25,136 nucleotides of DNA from Mucidula mucida (lineage: Eukaryota > Basidiomycota > Agaricomycetes > Agaricales > Physalacriaceae). Of the stretch, positions 1-9,032 are shown one piece after another (the first letter of the stretch is position 1; each line of letters starts with the position of its first letter). The stretch covers positions 1 through 25,136 of the forward strand of contig JADNYV010000498.1 of NCBI GenBank assembly GCA_015501055.1, written 5' to 3'. The notes beneath the pieces were generated by a model. It was not told the DNA's origin and made no database searches. It saw only the letters and a list, made by a program, of their open reading frames with translations. A program made the position numbers and the translations under genes.

Positions 1-328
1 GCGTGTTGTTGGCAGAGAATGACGCGTAACATACACCGGCGACGTTCCGCTTGGCGGCCATAGCATCGAGCACAGTCTGGGTGTAACGGCTTTCGAACTC
101 CTCGTCGTCGTCATCGCCATTCATTTCAACATCTTGATCAGCGTCCAACTCTTCGTCGTCTTCGTCTGCGACTTGACGACGCGCTGCCGCCTTGCCTTTA
201 CGCGCCGGCTTACGCTCCTGCTGGGAGTCGTCGTCTTCGTATTCTTCAGTGCGCGCTCGTTTCGATGCGGGAGATGAGGCCACGCTGCCCTCGTCGTCAC
301 TGTCTGCTGTGGCGCGACGTTTAGGCAT
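1..328 (-). CDS. smc6: SMC6-like protein, N-terminal exon (partial, runs off left edge)
   Basis: The ATG is at 326-328 on the minus strand. The first exon (328 down to about 35) encodes an acidic and basic low-complexity leader starting MPKRRATADSDDEGSVASSP, then KRARTEEYEDDD, a KPARKGKAAARR basic patch, a second acidic run, and ends TVLDAMAAKRNVAG. A GTATGT donor follows at 34-29, and the frame beyond it stops looking conserved. Fungal Smc6 proteins usually carry such a charged leader immediately before the ATPase head (Walker A) exon, which would lie outside the window. Smc6 is half of the Smc5/6 complex that handles recombination intermediates and replication stress in the nucleus. The identification rests on leader style and the AAKRNVAG junction only, because the diagnostic Walker A motif is not visible. 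Other nuclear proteins with charged leaders remain possible. A hAT-type MITE starts 84 bp upstream of the ATG. Confidence 0.55.
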   Translation of the reverse strand, partial: MPKRRATADSDDEGSVASSPASKRARTEEYEDDDSQQERKPARKGKAAARRQVADEDDEELDADQDVEMNGDDDDEEFESRYTQTVLDAMAAKRNVAGVCYASFSANNT

Positions 329-403
329 CCTGAAAAAGGGTGGGTGGTGATGGTCGCTTGAAGAAACGCGTCCGCACGTGTTCATGTTTGTTGCTTGCGT
401 AGG

Positions 404-411
404 CTTTGCAT
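404..411. repeat. Target site duplication, left copy (CTTTGCAT)
   Basis: Eight bases identical to 909-916, directly abutting the left terminal inverted repeat of the hAT-type element. T at position 2 and A at position 7 match the hAT target consensus. Confidence 0.88.
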
Positions 412-908
412 AGGACCCTGGATAATACACTGACATCGTTGATCCCAAAGTCGGACATAGAACGCAAAATTTGCCCCAAACCTGGAGGAAAAGTCGGACA
501 TGGAGCTCTTTCCGCACCGCCCACCCTCATCCAGTGTACGGACATGGGGCGAGATGGGTGAGAAACCCTCATCCAGGTGTCAGCTGGGTGTCGGACATGG
601 TGTCGGCCACTATTGAGCGCTCCCAGGATGTAGCTGTTGGCTCAGCGGAAACTCTTCCAGCGGGAGGCCTTGCGGTTCGGGTGGCTCAGGCGATCAAAAC
701 TTGTTGTAGACAGCCCGGAAAAATCTGAAAAGGGTCCATCTGACGGGAAATTTTGGGCGGAACCCTCATGCCAAAGTCGGACATGAAGCGATTTTTGGGC
801 CCGAACCTTGAGGAAAAGTCGGACACGGAAGGCCTAAGCCTGTCGGACATGAGGACGAAATTTTGGGAAATTCGGGATCAACGATGTCAGTGTATTATCC
901 AGGGTCCT
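412..908. mobile_element. Non-autonomous hAT-type MITE, 497 bp
   Basis: A perfect 35-bp inverted repeat begins AGGACCCTGGATAATACACT at 412-446 and returns as its reverse complement at 874-908. Immediately outside both ends is the same 8-bp word CTTTGCAT (404-411 and 909-916). This target duplication fits the hAT preference nTnnnnAn. The interior has no transposase frame, so the element must depend on an enzyme elsewhere. It contains several copies of GTCGGACAT near both ends. The identical TIRs suggest a fairly recent insertion. hAT is the best superfamily; Merlin or P-type elements also make 8-9 bp duplications and are less likely. Confidence 0.88.
450..850. repeat. Subterminal GTCGGACAT repeats inside the hAT-type element
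   Basis: The 9-mer GTCGGACAT occurs at 450-458, 493-501, 590-598, 776-784 and 842-850, with a one-mismatch copy at 818-826. The blocks 447-506 and 773-830 are diverged direct repeats that both contain two copies. Short repeated words near the ends are typical of hAT elements and are often transposase binding sites; that role is inferred here. Confidence 0.7.
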
Positions 909-916
909 CTTTGCAT
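909..916. repeat. Target site duplication, right copy (CTTTGCAT)
   Basis: Eight bases identical to 404-411, directly abutting the right terminal inverted repeat of the hAT-type element. Confidence 0.88.
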
Positions 917-1056
917 CCTAATAACAAGGTTGAAGTGAGTTTCCCAAGGTTGAAAGTACTCAAAAACGGGGCACGGGCATAGGATAGGTGAGAACGACCA
1001 TATGCGACCTACTAGATAATATACAGACAATAGGCTATACTTAATCAATACAGATG

Positions 1057-2750
1057 CTACCGAGCGATACCTCGATCATTACCCCAACTCGACACGCTAT
1101 CCCGAGCACTTCCAGTCTGAATGTAAGCATCTGGTCTCAAAAACCCGTCTGCGCTCACTCCACCGAGGGACGGCGGGTGACGATTCAGTGTATCTCTCGG
1201 TGATGAGGGTAGTCCCGACGCTGCTGGAGGTGGCGGTAATACACCCCAAATAGATGAAGCTGCGTGGGATAAATGGGTGGTGTTCGTGGAGGACGCACGA
1301 AGAAGACCCGAGGGATAGAACGACATGGCGATGGAAGTCGGATCCTCTGGGACATCCGCGTCAGGTCGCATATATGCTCGGGCGGGTACTGTTCTTGGAG
1401 TGACAAGATTCCCAAATGACGACCGAGCATCTGGGGTGCGTTGTGAGCTTGACCGATTTGCAGCGTAATTAAGCATGTCCTCGATATTCAGAGGTGCGAT
1501 GTCTGACGATGTGGAGCGTTTGGTCGCTGTTGACTGCCTTGCTGGTTGGTTAGCAGGCGCGGCGTTACCCCAAGACGCGATACTGCCCCTGGTGAAATTA
1601 GATTCTGTAGGGGAGTACTTGGCCATTGCATAAGGAGGATCCCGGACATAACCTTCCGGATACTGTGGCACCGTGGGTGGTACTACAGGCGCAAATCCTT
1701 CTCCCGCTACGACCTTTTCCATGGATCCGTATGAGCGATGGCTCTCCAGTAGGTTTGGATCAAAAGCGACGGCGCCTCCCACAGCTCTCAGCTTTCGCTT
1801 ACGTTCGCGAAGAATGAAGAGGACAACAAGAACAGATATCAAGATGACAAGCCCACCGCCAACACTAACCCCAATGATGGCGCCGCTACGAACGGTGAGA
1901 CCCTTGTCAACTGCATGATAAACAACACCCACTTGGAAAGTGTGCCCACAGCACCAACAGTACTCGCTGCTTGGGTGCCATTGTCATCGGTATTGTCATT
2001 GTCATCGTTCTTTTGGAGACATGCTTCGGAAGTGCTAGCATCGCCGGCGACTAGGAGTAACAACATATGAAGTTAGCTGCACTCGGTGTCACGAAAGTAA
2101 TGCGTACTGTGCAAAAGAGACGTCGTGTTCTTTTGATTCGTACCACTGTCGAGCATCAAGACGACATCATGCTGACGAGAGAAGTTCATGAGATAAGACG
2201 CGGTCTTAAGCTCGGTGTCATCAGATTGGAGGGGAAGAAGAAAGGATTTGCCCTTGGGCTCGAGCAAACGAATGGATGGTGCCGTTGTTGTGTTGTATTG
2301 GACCGAGAAAGTGTTACACTGCTCGATGTTTTCTGAAATGGAAAAGAGTGAAGAGGACGTCGTTGATTCCACAGGCGGGAGGCAGCTAGCATCATCGGAG
2401 TCGAGAACTCTGTACAGGTCCGACACTCGCGCACTGTTCTGCCCTTCTGCATCATCCAGAGACGCCAAAAACTGCGTACCAGCGGGGAGAGGAAAGAAGG
2501 TCACGTATACACCGGACGAATTGATGGCGGCATTGGGAATGTCAATCGCGATTGGAGGGGCAGAAAGAGGAAGGATAGTGAGTGTAACTGGAATGGAGTC
2601 TGCTGGCACTTCGCTCCCACGGAAGGATATGGAGACTGGCTCGCACTGAGTAACGTTGTTGTCGAAATTGAACTTGAACCTTTTGGCAAGGACAACCTGC
2701 TGTCCCAAGGCCAAGACGCCAAGGAGAAGCGCGACTGCGTTTGCTACCAT
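1057..2750 (-). CDS. Single-pass (type I) membrane protein, basidiomycete family, 527 aa
   Basis: Three exons: 2750-2108, 2050-1964 and 1910-1057, with introns of 57 nt (GTACGC...GCTAAC...CTAG) and 53 nt (GTACTG...GCAG). Joined, they give an uninterrupted 527-aa frame. A signal peptide (MVANAVALLLGVLALGQQVV) leads an ectodomain of two similar units, one from about residue 30 (VTQCEPVSISFRG) and one from about residue 135 (EQCNTFSVQY). Each unit has paired cysteines and N-glycosylation sequons. A membrane segment follows at about 251-275 (IIGVSVGGGLVILISVLVV...), then the basic stop-transfer RERKRK and a Ser/Pro-rich cytoplasmic tail of about 250 residues. The overall plan resembles fungal cell-surface sensors, but I recognise only the general basidiomycete family, not a function. 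It is divergent from the E1-alpha gene, with 408 bp between the start codons. The short middle exon is the least certain part. Confidence 0.82.
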
Positions 2751-3158
2751 GGACCGATAGAAAAGAAAAGAACGCCTCAGCTAGATCGTACAAGACCCAA
2801 CTGGTCCACACCGCAGACTGTCCACAGGAAAGGCGAAAGAAACGAAAGACAATGGTGGTGAGAAATGTACACGAGAGGAGCCGCGGCCTATGTTTTACGA
2901 CGCCATCAGATCAGAACTGTTCCTGAAGAGATTTTCACAGTGATATCACTACAACATGGTTAGCTCGTTGCATCACCTCAACGGCCTGCACACGACCATC
3001 ATCATGATTAGCCAAACAGACAACCATTCAATACAGATTCAAAGAAGACTGAAGGAGACAAGTTGGTCCAACTGACGGCGGCATCTTCGGCGGCACTTTG
3101 CGTGTTCCGATTGCCTTACCCCGCATTTTCAGGGACTCGCGGAGCTTGACCACAAACC
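2751..3158. promoter_or_regulatory. Divergent intergenic region between the membrane protein and E1-alpha genes
   Basis: This 408-bp stretch lies between two start codons that face away from each other, so it must hold both promoters. I see no clear TATA box, no CCAAT box at a sensible distance and no coding frame of note. Confidence 0.5.
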
Positions 3159-4990
3159 ATGTTACGAACAACGGCGGCCACTTTGTCAAAGAGATGCCTA
3201 CGCTACCAGACTGCTAGAATGTCTACCAGAGCACCCGAGCGGCTCCCGAATACCCAATCACCCATAATACCCAATCTCAAGTTCTTCAACTCTGTCACTC
3301 CAGACGGTGAACAGATACCGACATACAGAGTTCTGGACGGGTCTGGAAAGATTCTCGATGGCGCCGATGCCGTAGAGGTGCGCGGGAACGACTCTTATGA
3401 ATGGTGATTTGTCTGACGTACGTGTAGATTGACGAGGCCCTTGCGCGCAGGATGTGAGTGTACTGCACCTCGCTGTTTGCCATGGGTTGAATTGTTTCGC
3501 GCCAGATATGAGCACATGCAACTCTTGCCGACTCTTGACAATGTTCTGTACAATGTCCAACGCCAAGGAAAGATATCGTTCTATGTGCGTATCCAGATAC
3601 CGCGTTTATGTCAGTGCTCACAACGCCGATATCTAGATGACAACGGTTCGGCGATTTCAAGCGCATTTGGCGTTAACTGATCATAAACAGTATGGGGAGG
3701 AAGCAACAGTCATAGGTTCAGCGGCAGGTCTACAGCTGGATGACGAGTGAGTGTGAGACCAGTTATTCATCCTTACTCTTGATTCATGTTCCTGTTGTAG
3801 AATCCTTGGTATACATAGATTCACGTTTATACAGTTTAGATATCTTACACCATCACACAGGCCAGTACCGCGAAATGGGGGTCCTGTTATGGCGTAACTT
3901 TGGCCTCGACAACGTCATGGCCCAATGCTTCGGTACCCAAGACGATACCTCTGGCAAGGGAAGGCAAATGCCTGTCGTATGTGCCCTAGCTTGCGTCTCT
4001 ATGTATGCCTCCTCACCTGTATCTAGCATTTTGGTTCTCCGAAGCATCATTTCCATACAATCTCATCTCCCCTTGCAACACAGATCCCACAAGCAGCCGG
4101 CGTGGCGTATGCACTACGACGATCGCCGGACCGTCGTTCCTCGGTTGCGGCTTGCTTTTTTGGTGAAGGTGCTGCGTCCGAAGGAGGTAACGAGGCATTC
4201 GTTCTCATCCTGATCATGCTTTCTCACCCATTTTCTTTACCAGACTTCCACGCAGGTTTGCTGCTAGCATCGACGGTGCCTTCACCTGTGGTCTTTATCG
4301 CCCGGAACAATGGATTCGCGATCAGCACACCGAGCATGGAGCAATACTATGGGGATGGCATCGCCAGTCGTGGGCCAGGCTATGGAATTGATACCATTCG
4401 TGTTGACGGAAACGATGTCCTTGCGGTGATGACTGCCGTTAGAGAAGGCCGAAGAAGGGCTCTCAAGCAAGGTAGAGCGGTCTTGATAGAGGCCATGACA
4501 TACCGGTAGGTATAGGACTTGTCAGTGGATCGAGTTACTAATAATGTACAACAGGGTGGGTCATCATTCGACTTCGGATGATTCCTACGCGTATCGGGCT
4601 AGATCAGAAGTGGAGGATCGTAAACGGATTGATAACCCCATAGCACGATTCAAGTTGTACATAGAGTCCAAGGGATGGTGGGATGAGACGGCGGAAGAGG
4701 AGCTGAAGGCAAGGCTGAAAGCGGACGTCATGAAGGCATTCAAGAAGGCAGAAGCTATGCCATATTGCGAAGTGGGAGAAATGTTCACGGATGTATATGG
4801 CGGCGAGCAACCGTGGAACATTGTGCGTTCTATGTCTCTTCCTCTTTCGACGGCTGATGTGTTTGTGCAGAAGGAACAACGTGAAGAGCTTGCACATCTG
4901 CTTAGGAAGTATGGTAATACCTGGAAGCCGTGGAGCACCCAGTTGAAGAAGCATAAGAATAAAGGAGAAGATCTCGTCAAGGCGTCATGA
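3159..4990 (+). CDS. Branched-chain 2-oxoacid dehydrogenase E1 component, alpha subunit (mitochondrial)
   Basis: Eleven exons: 3159-3377, 3428-3453, 3506-3584, 3637-3645, 3691-3746, 3801-3808, 3861-3976, 4027-4186, 4244-4505, 4555-4822 and 4871-4990. They give 440 aa, close to the usual E1-alpha length. A basic N-terminus ([20 protein letters not shown]) suits a mitochondrial presequence. The thiamine diphosphate/Mg motif is at about 217-246 ([13 protein letters not shown] ... [10 protein letters not shown]). The phosphorylation loop [12 protein letters not shown] is at about 315-326, where the mammalian enzyme is switched off by its kinase. The C-terminus ([15 protein letters not shown]) is also family-typical. 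The enzyme decarboxylates the 2-oxoacids of Leu, Ile and Val and transfers the acyl group to E2; the beta subunit is not in this window. Exons 4 and 6 are only 9 and 8 nt, but both are needed to restore the family sequence (SFY-MTT-YGEEA and DDE-ILG-QYREMG). The last intron is 48 nt with no in-frame stop. Confidence 0.95.
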
Positions 4991-5036
4991 TATTCTGTAC
5001 ACGACAGCTGTATATTACAAGTCAGACTTAATGTTA

Positions 5037-5042
5037 AATAAA
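5037..5042 (+). terminator. AATAAA polyadenylation signal of the E1-alpha gene
   Basis: A perfect AATAAA lies 46 nt after the E1-alpha stop codon, within the 79 bp that separate the two convergent stop codons. The E1-alpha transcript therefore probably ends inside, or overlaps, the 3' end of the opposing gene. Confidence 0.55.
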
Positions 5043-5069
5043 GCAGGATAATGATACGCACATTCTATG

Positions 5070-5362
5070 CTAGCTTGGAGGCGGTAATTTCTTGGCTTCT
5101 TCTCTGGCTTTCCTTCGTCCACCCATCATCAAGGAGACGTAGTCAGCACCTCCGAGTACATGTTCACCTGGTTTCCGACCTTCCGACTTGGCGGAGGCGG
5201 CCTTGTTTTTCTTCTTTTTTGAATCGGCGACTTGCTGTTGCTGCGAAGTCCCCGATGAGGCAGACGACTTATTTTTCTTGGGCTGGAAAGATCGTCAAAG
5301 TCATATTGGCTGAGCCGGAAAACACTCACAACGCGCTTCAAAAATTTTGCACTACGACCCAT
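5070..5362 (-). CDS. Small basic conserved-looking protein, 81 aa
   Basis: Two exons, 5362-5330 and 5282-5070, with a 47-nt intron (GTGAGT...TTTCCAG). The protein begins MGRSAKFLKRV, continues with a Lys/Ser/Gln-rich stretch containing KKKKNK and ends LGGADYVSLMMGGRRKAR followed by EEAKKLPPPS. The unspliced frame at this locus gives an unrelated Arg/Pro tail, whereas the spliced version has the clean repeated-lysine and GGADYV...GGRRKA style of small fungal nuclear or nucleolar proteins. I do not recognise a named family. The gene converges on the E1-alpha gene. Its short length means that similarity in other basidiomycetes would be the deciding test. Confidence 0.65.
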
Positions 5363-6216
5363 ATCCGCGTAGAATTATGCCTTCCCTTTCGGACCCTAAG
5401 TTTAGAGCGCGTTGAAGGGATTTTGAGCTCACAGATGATGGTCATTGATCAAGTATAGTAAATTACCCGGCGCCCGGTCATCGTTCGCGCTTGATTCTGA
5501 CGACGCATCTAAATATGCAGCGCCCATAGCAGCTGATGAACCCACTTTCACCTATCGAGGAGTAGGTCTACTAGGGAAGGGCTCGCGTTGTTGAAACAGT
5601 CGGCTTCGGATTGAACCTAACGTACTAATCCGCCGTCCGGGGGATGTGACTTCTATTCAATCGTTTTCCGCCTTATAGGTACACGAGCTCGTGATACCCT
5701 TCGTCTTCACCGTCATGACAGATATGTCGACTTGGGGAAGCCCTGTTTTACTCTTGCTGGAGGCATGTCATTTGAAGCTTGCGTCTCTCTGCACCCTCTA
5801 AAGCCCTCTAATCGTGATTTATTGCAGCCAACAAGTTATTGTAGGCCAAGGCAGCCTAATCGAGACAGAAACACGTCTAAGATCGTCACTTGCGCGCGCC
5901 GAGCTCTGAAAATTTCTCACTGATGGACAGGAAGTTGACGGCCGCGTACTATCTCTGCGTCTATACTGGCTCTGGGTGACGAAGGAAAACGGCGGCAATA
6001 CTTTGGATATGAAAACAAACGTTACAGCTGCAAGGAGCTGTTGAATCAATCTATAATCTGTGCAGCTGTTTTTGAAAGGTGACCGGGCTGTAACCGTGTG
6101 TATTCCTGCGACTCATTCGATCATGCTCGGCCACGGCCCGTGCGTAAACCTCGTTTGTTCAGATTGTTCACTCATTGATAGCATGTACTAGAGTTCCGTT
6201 GACGATATTAGACCGT
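5363..6216. other. Gene-poor interval
   Basis: About 850 bp upstream of the small basic protein gene and ahead of the ligase pseudogene. Only short unrelated frames are open. It may hold the destroyed N-terminal part of the ligase, but I could not find any recognisable motif of it. Confidence 0.4.
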
Positions 6217-6248
6217 GCACTAGGGTTCCATCGACAATATCAGACCTT
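6185..6248. repeat. Tandem duplication of a 32-bp unit inside the pseudogene
   Basis: Unit 1 (6185-6216, starting GTACTAGAGTTCC) and unit 2 (6217-6248, starting GCACTAGGGTTCC) match at 25 of 32 positions. Six of the seven differences are transitions (C/T or G/A). Unit 2 carries the ligase-like VPSTISD codons. Confidence 0.7.
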
Positions 6249-6990
6249 GCTGAGAATATAACCGGTGACTCCCCGATAACTTTTATCACGTACGGCGGTG
6301 CTGCGGTAGCCAAGTCTCCGTCGTCATTAACAATGCACGTCTTCGTTTGTGCTTCTATGATTTCAGACTGGCAGTGCACTTTGACAGAAACTAGTGTGGC
6401 GGTCGTATTGTTTGGCAAGTCGCGATGGCATATTAATCTACATTTCAACTAAAGAGAATACAGCTGGATCGGATCATTGAATGCTTAGTACTGAGCGCTG
6501 AGTTTATACCAGCTGGCACGGACAAGGTTCTAAACAATGACGGATGGCTCAAGACAGGGGATCTTGGATACGTTCAATAGGACGGGCTCCTTTACATCAA
6601 GGATCGTATCAAGGATATCATCATACGCGGGGGCGAGAACATAGTGCATTTACCATCAATCTCGAGATCTTGATGTTTAATGCGTTGATTGAGTATAGGT
6701 CTCGATTTCGGTTGAGAATGCATTATATGCGTATCTGAACGTGTCCGAGGCGGCGGTCATTGGTGTACCTGATAAGAGATAGGGAGAACTCATTGCAGCG
6801 CTTGTGTTTAAGCCTGATCATAACGGAAAGGTGACGGAAGAGGCGTCAATGGCATCGGCGAGAACATCGTGCGTCGTTTTGAATACCCTTCAGATATCCG
6901 TGCTAAGGATTATCTGATATTGTTTTTGGGTTTTCAGAAGTGCCCTTGATCTAAAATGCCCAGCTCAAACGGACGGTTTAGAGGCGTCTG
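6217..6990 (+). pseudogene. Decayed acyl-CoA ligase (AMP-binding enzyme) pseudogene
   Basis: Fragments of the adenylate-forming enzyme family occur in the right order. They are VPSTISDLAENITGDSP and ITYGGAAVAKS near 6220-6310, a TLTETS remnant near 6385-6400 (family motif GYGLTETS), DGWLKTGDLGYV followed by LYIKDRIKDIIIRGGENI near 6541-6645, VENALYAYLNVSEAAVIGVP and LIAALVFKP near 6710-6815, and a weak C-terminal remnant to about 6990. In-frame stops interrupt it (TAG at 6578-6580 and at 6780-6782). The distance between the TETS and TGDLG motifs is about half the usual one, so part is deleted. A relic intron of 55 nt (GTGCAT...GTATAG) still separates GGENI from SVENA. The N-terminal half is missing. 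Intact homologues activate fatty or aromatic acids as CoA thioesters. Confidence 0.82.
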
Positions 6991-7936
6991 AAGCCCAACG
7001 CTCTTTACATTTGTATGTTTGTCTTCGAAAGTAGGTAATTCGCGCAACGACAATGTGCTATCACGTTACCGTGGAACAACCTCGTTATTGGTGCCGCTGC
7101 GAAACTTGTTTTGTTCATGTTAAACCACCATGTCGACCTTGATCGCGCCTATATCTTACAACCGCTTCGGACCAATCCCGCGCCCACTATGGAAGACAAG
7201 ACACGACCTTCAGATTCAGAATGACTTGTACACATATCGCGCGAAGAACGTGGAAGGCCTATATCGAACTTGACGCAGGCAGTTTTCTACTTGTCGAGGG
7301 TCTTTCACAGGCCGCGAAGCGTATCGATTAGAGGCCCCAGCAGCGTATTCTTCGACATGGCCGCTATACTCGGCTAATGCGGAAATTTTCCGATCTTGAG
7401 CAGTCTCCGCCGCATCGTGTTAGTGATTCTTCTGTGCGTCCTGACATTCCACTAGTGTCTGGGAAATATCTTGGCTATGAGTATGTTCATCACTTCCGCT
7501 TCACGCGGCCATGCAAAAGGTATTCGGCTTTACTGGAAAGGAGATCAAGGCCCTGCAGCTACATGATGTGTCTGGAGGGGAAGGATCCTACTAGTTCTGA
7601 CGGGTCCTGAACGTTGAACGTCGATCGCTGGCCCCGTCACGGATATTGGGGCATAGCTTCTTTATTCCCCGACTGGGCGACCGAAATCCGAGGAGACGAA
7701 GTACCGTCAATTCTATAGGGTCCTGCATGTACAGGATTCAGAACTGCATATGCACTGCATCATGTCCGCAAGCGGTCATCTTTTTTTGCTTCCGACCGCA
7801 CCAGGGCAAGTACGCCATATTGACAGACATCCTCCTATAGCACCGCCAATCGAAGTTTCAAATACCAGGAGATGAATCCATTTGCTAAACACGCCACATT
7901 CTATCTGCCTCGCCTTTTTACGACTTGACGATCATC
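6991..7936. other. Gene-poor interval
   Basis: Between the ligase pseudogene and the Gly/Ser-rich protein gene. Only short open frames are present, with no recognised motif. The last roughly 100 bp presumably hold the promoter of the downstream gene. Confidence 0.4.
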
Positions 7937-9032
7937 ATGTATATTCCTTTCATTTCACGAAGCCAGAACGAGTCCAGTCGACTGTATCGTCGCAAAGGTG
8001 GAGGGGGCGGGGGTAAATCTAGCACTGGCTCAGGAGGAAAGAGCAGTGGTGGGGGCAAGAGTACCAGTTCGTCCGGTGGGAAGAGCACTAGTTCGTCCGG
8101 CGGAAAGAGTTCAGGTTCTAGCTGGTGGGGCTCCTCGAGTGGAAAGTCATCCTGGTCGGGGTGGGGCTCATCCTCCGGATCCAAGACTAGCAAGAACAAG
8201 TCGAACAAAGTCCCGCGGCCCTACGGCGTTGGCGGGGGTGGCGTCTACACCATTGCGGCTGGATCTCTCTTTGCTGGTCGGACTGTCGGCGGCGGTTCAA
8301 GAGGAAGTATATTTGGCTCCAAGTACGCTTTTCTTTGAAGTTCTTTTCTGTAGTCGAAACTGACTGATATTCATAGGATATATGGAAGCGGCTATCCTGG
8401 TGTTGCTGGTCGTGGTGTGGCGGGCCGAGGATTTCCCTTCTACTTCTGGCCGTTAGCGTGGGGAACCGCGGGAGCTGGAACCTACCACTATCTGTATAAT
8501 GACGAGGTATGTCTATTTACGCCACATTACTCATTTCTTTCTAAAACCATACTTTTAGTACGGTCTACCGGACAACACCAGTCGGACAGGTGGTCCTCAA
8601 TCTACAGCTGCATTCCAATCGGCATCAACTAGCACCATCTTCCGTATCGTTTCGGACAACGACACCGTGGTGGATCTTATTGACAGCATCAACTCCAACT
8701 GTTCCTCGAGGCTCACCACTACCTCCACAACAGCCGCACCATTTGATCCTAGTCTCATTAAACCCGAGCAAATCGTTCAATACTATCGCGCGAGTAGTGC
8801 GGCTCTTTCTATCGACGGTTATAACAACTCTGCAGCGTTCTCCAATACGGATGACAGTTCAATACAGGATACCCCGATACCTCCTTCCGTGGATTCAGCA
8901 TTACTGGAATGTTTGAACATCACAATCGGGACAGCAATACCTTTGGTAGATGATGGGCAGTTTTTGTCGGCAAACATGGGTACATTAGGCTTGTTTTTCA
9001 TACTTTTCTGGTGGATTAGGGATATTCTGTAG
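7937..9032 (+). CDS. Gly/Ser/Lys-rich membrane-associated protein, basidiomycete family, 329 aa
   Basis: Three exons: 7937-8322, 8377-8506 and 8559-9032, with introns of 54 and 52 nt (GTACGC...TCATAG and GTATGT...TTTTAG). The first ATG (MYIPFISRSQNESSRLYRRK) is preferred over an upstream in-frame TTG. Residues 21 to about 95 are a low-complexity Gly/Ser/Lys run with repeats of GGKSTSSS. A conserved-looking core follows (YGSGYPGVAGRGVAGRGFPF, then YFWPLAWGTAGAG), then a Ser/Thr-rich region with cysteines (NCSSR, ECLN) and glycosylation sequons. The C-terminus is hydrophobic (MGTLGLFFILFWWIRDIL), consistent with a membrane tail. The layout recurs in mushroom-forming fungi, but no function is known to me. 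A weak GTAGTA donor at 9029 could splice past the stop into 9110 onward and lengthen the C-terminus (see the downstream entry). Confidence 0.8.

Noticed and set aside
2067..2649. Plus-strand frames opposite the membrane protein gene
   Set aside because: They are antisense shadows of a gene with signal peptide, membrane segment and consistent introns.
7998..8363. Alternative 121-codon frame across the Gly/Ser-rich exon
   Set aside because: It is a +1 reading of low-complexity DNA; the chosen frame continues through two well-formed introns.
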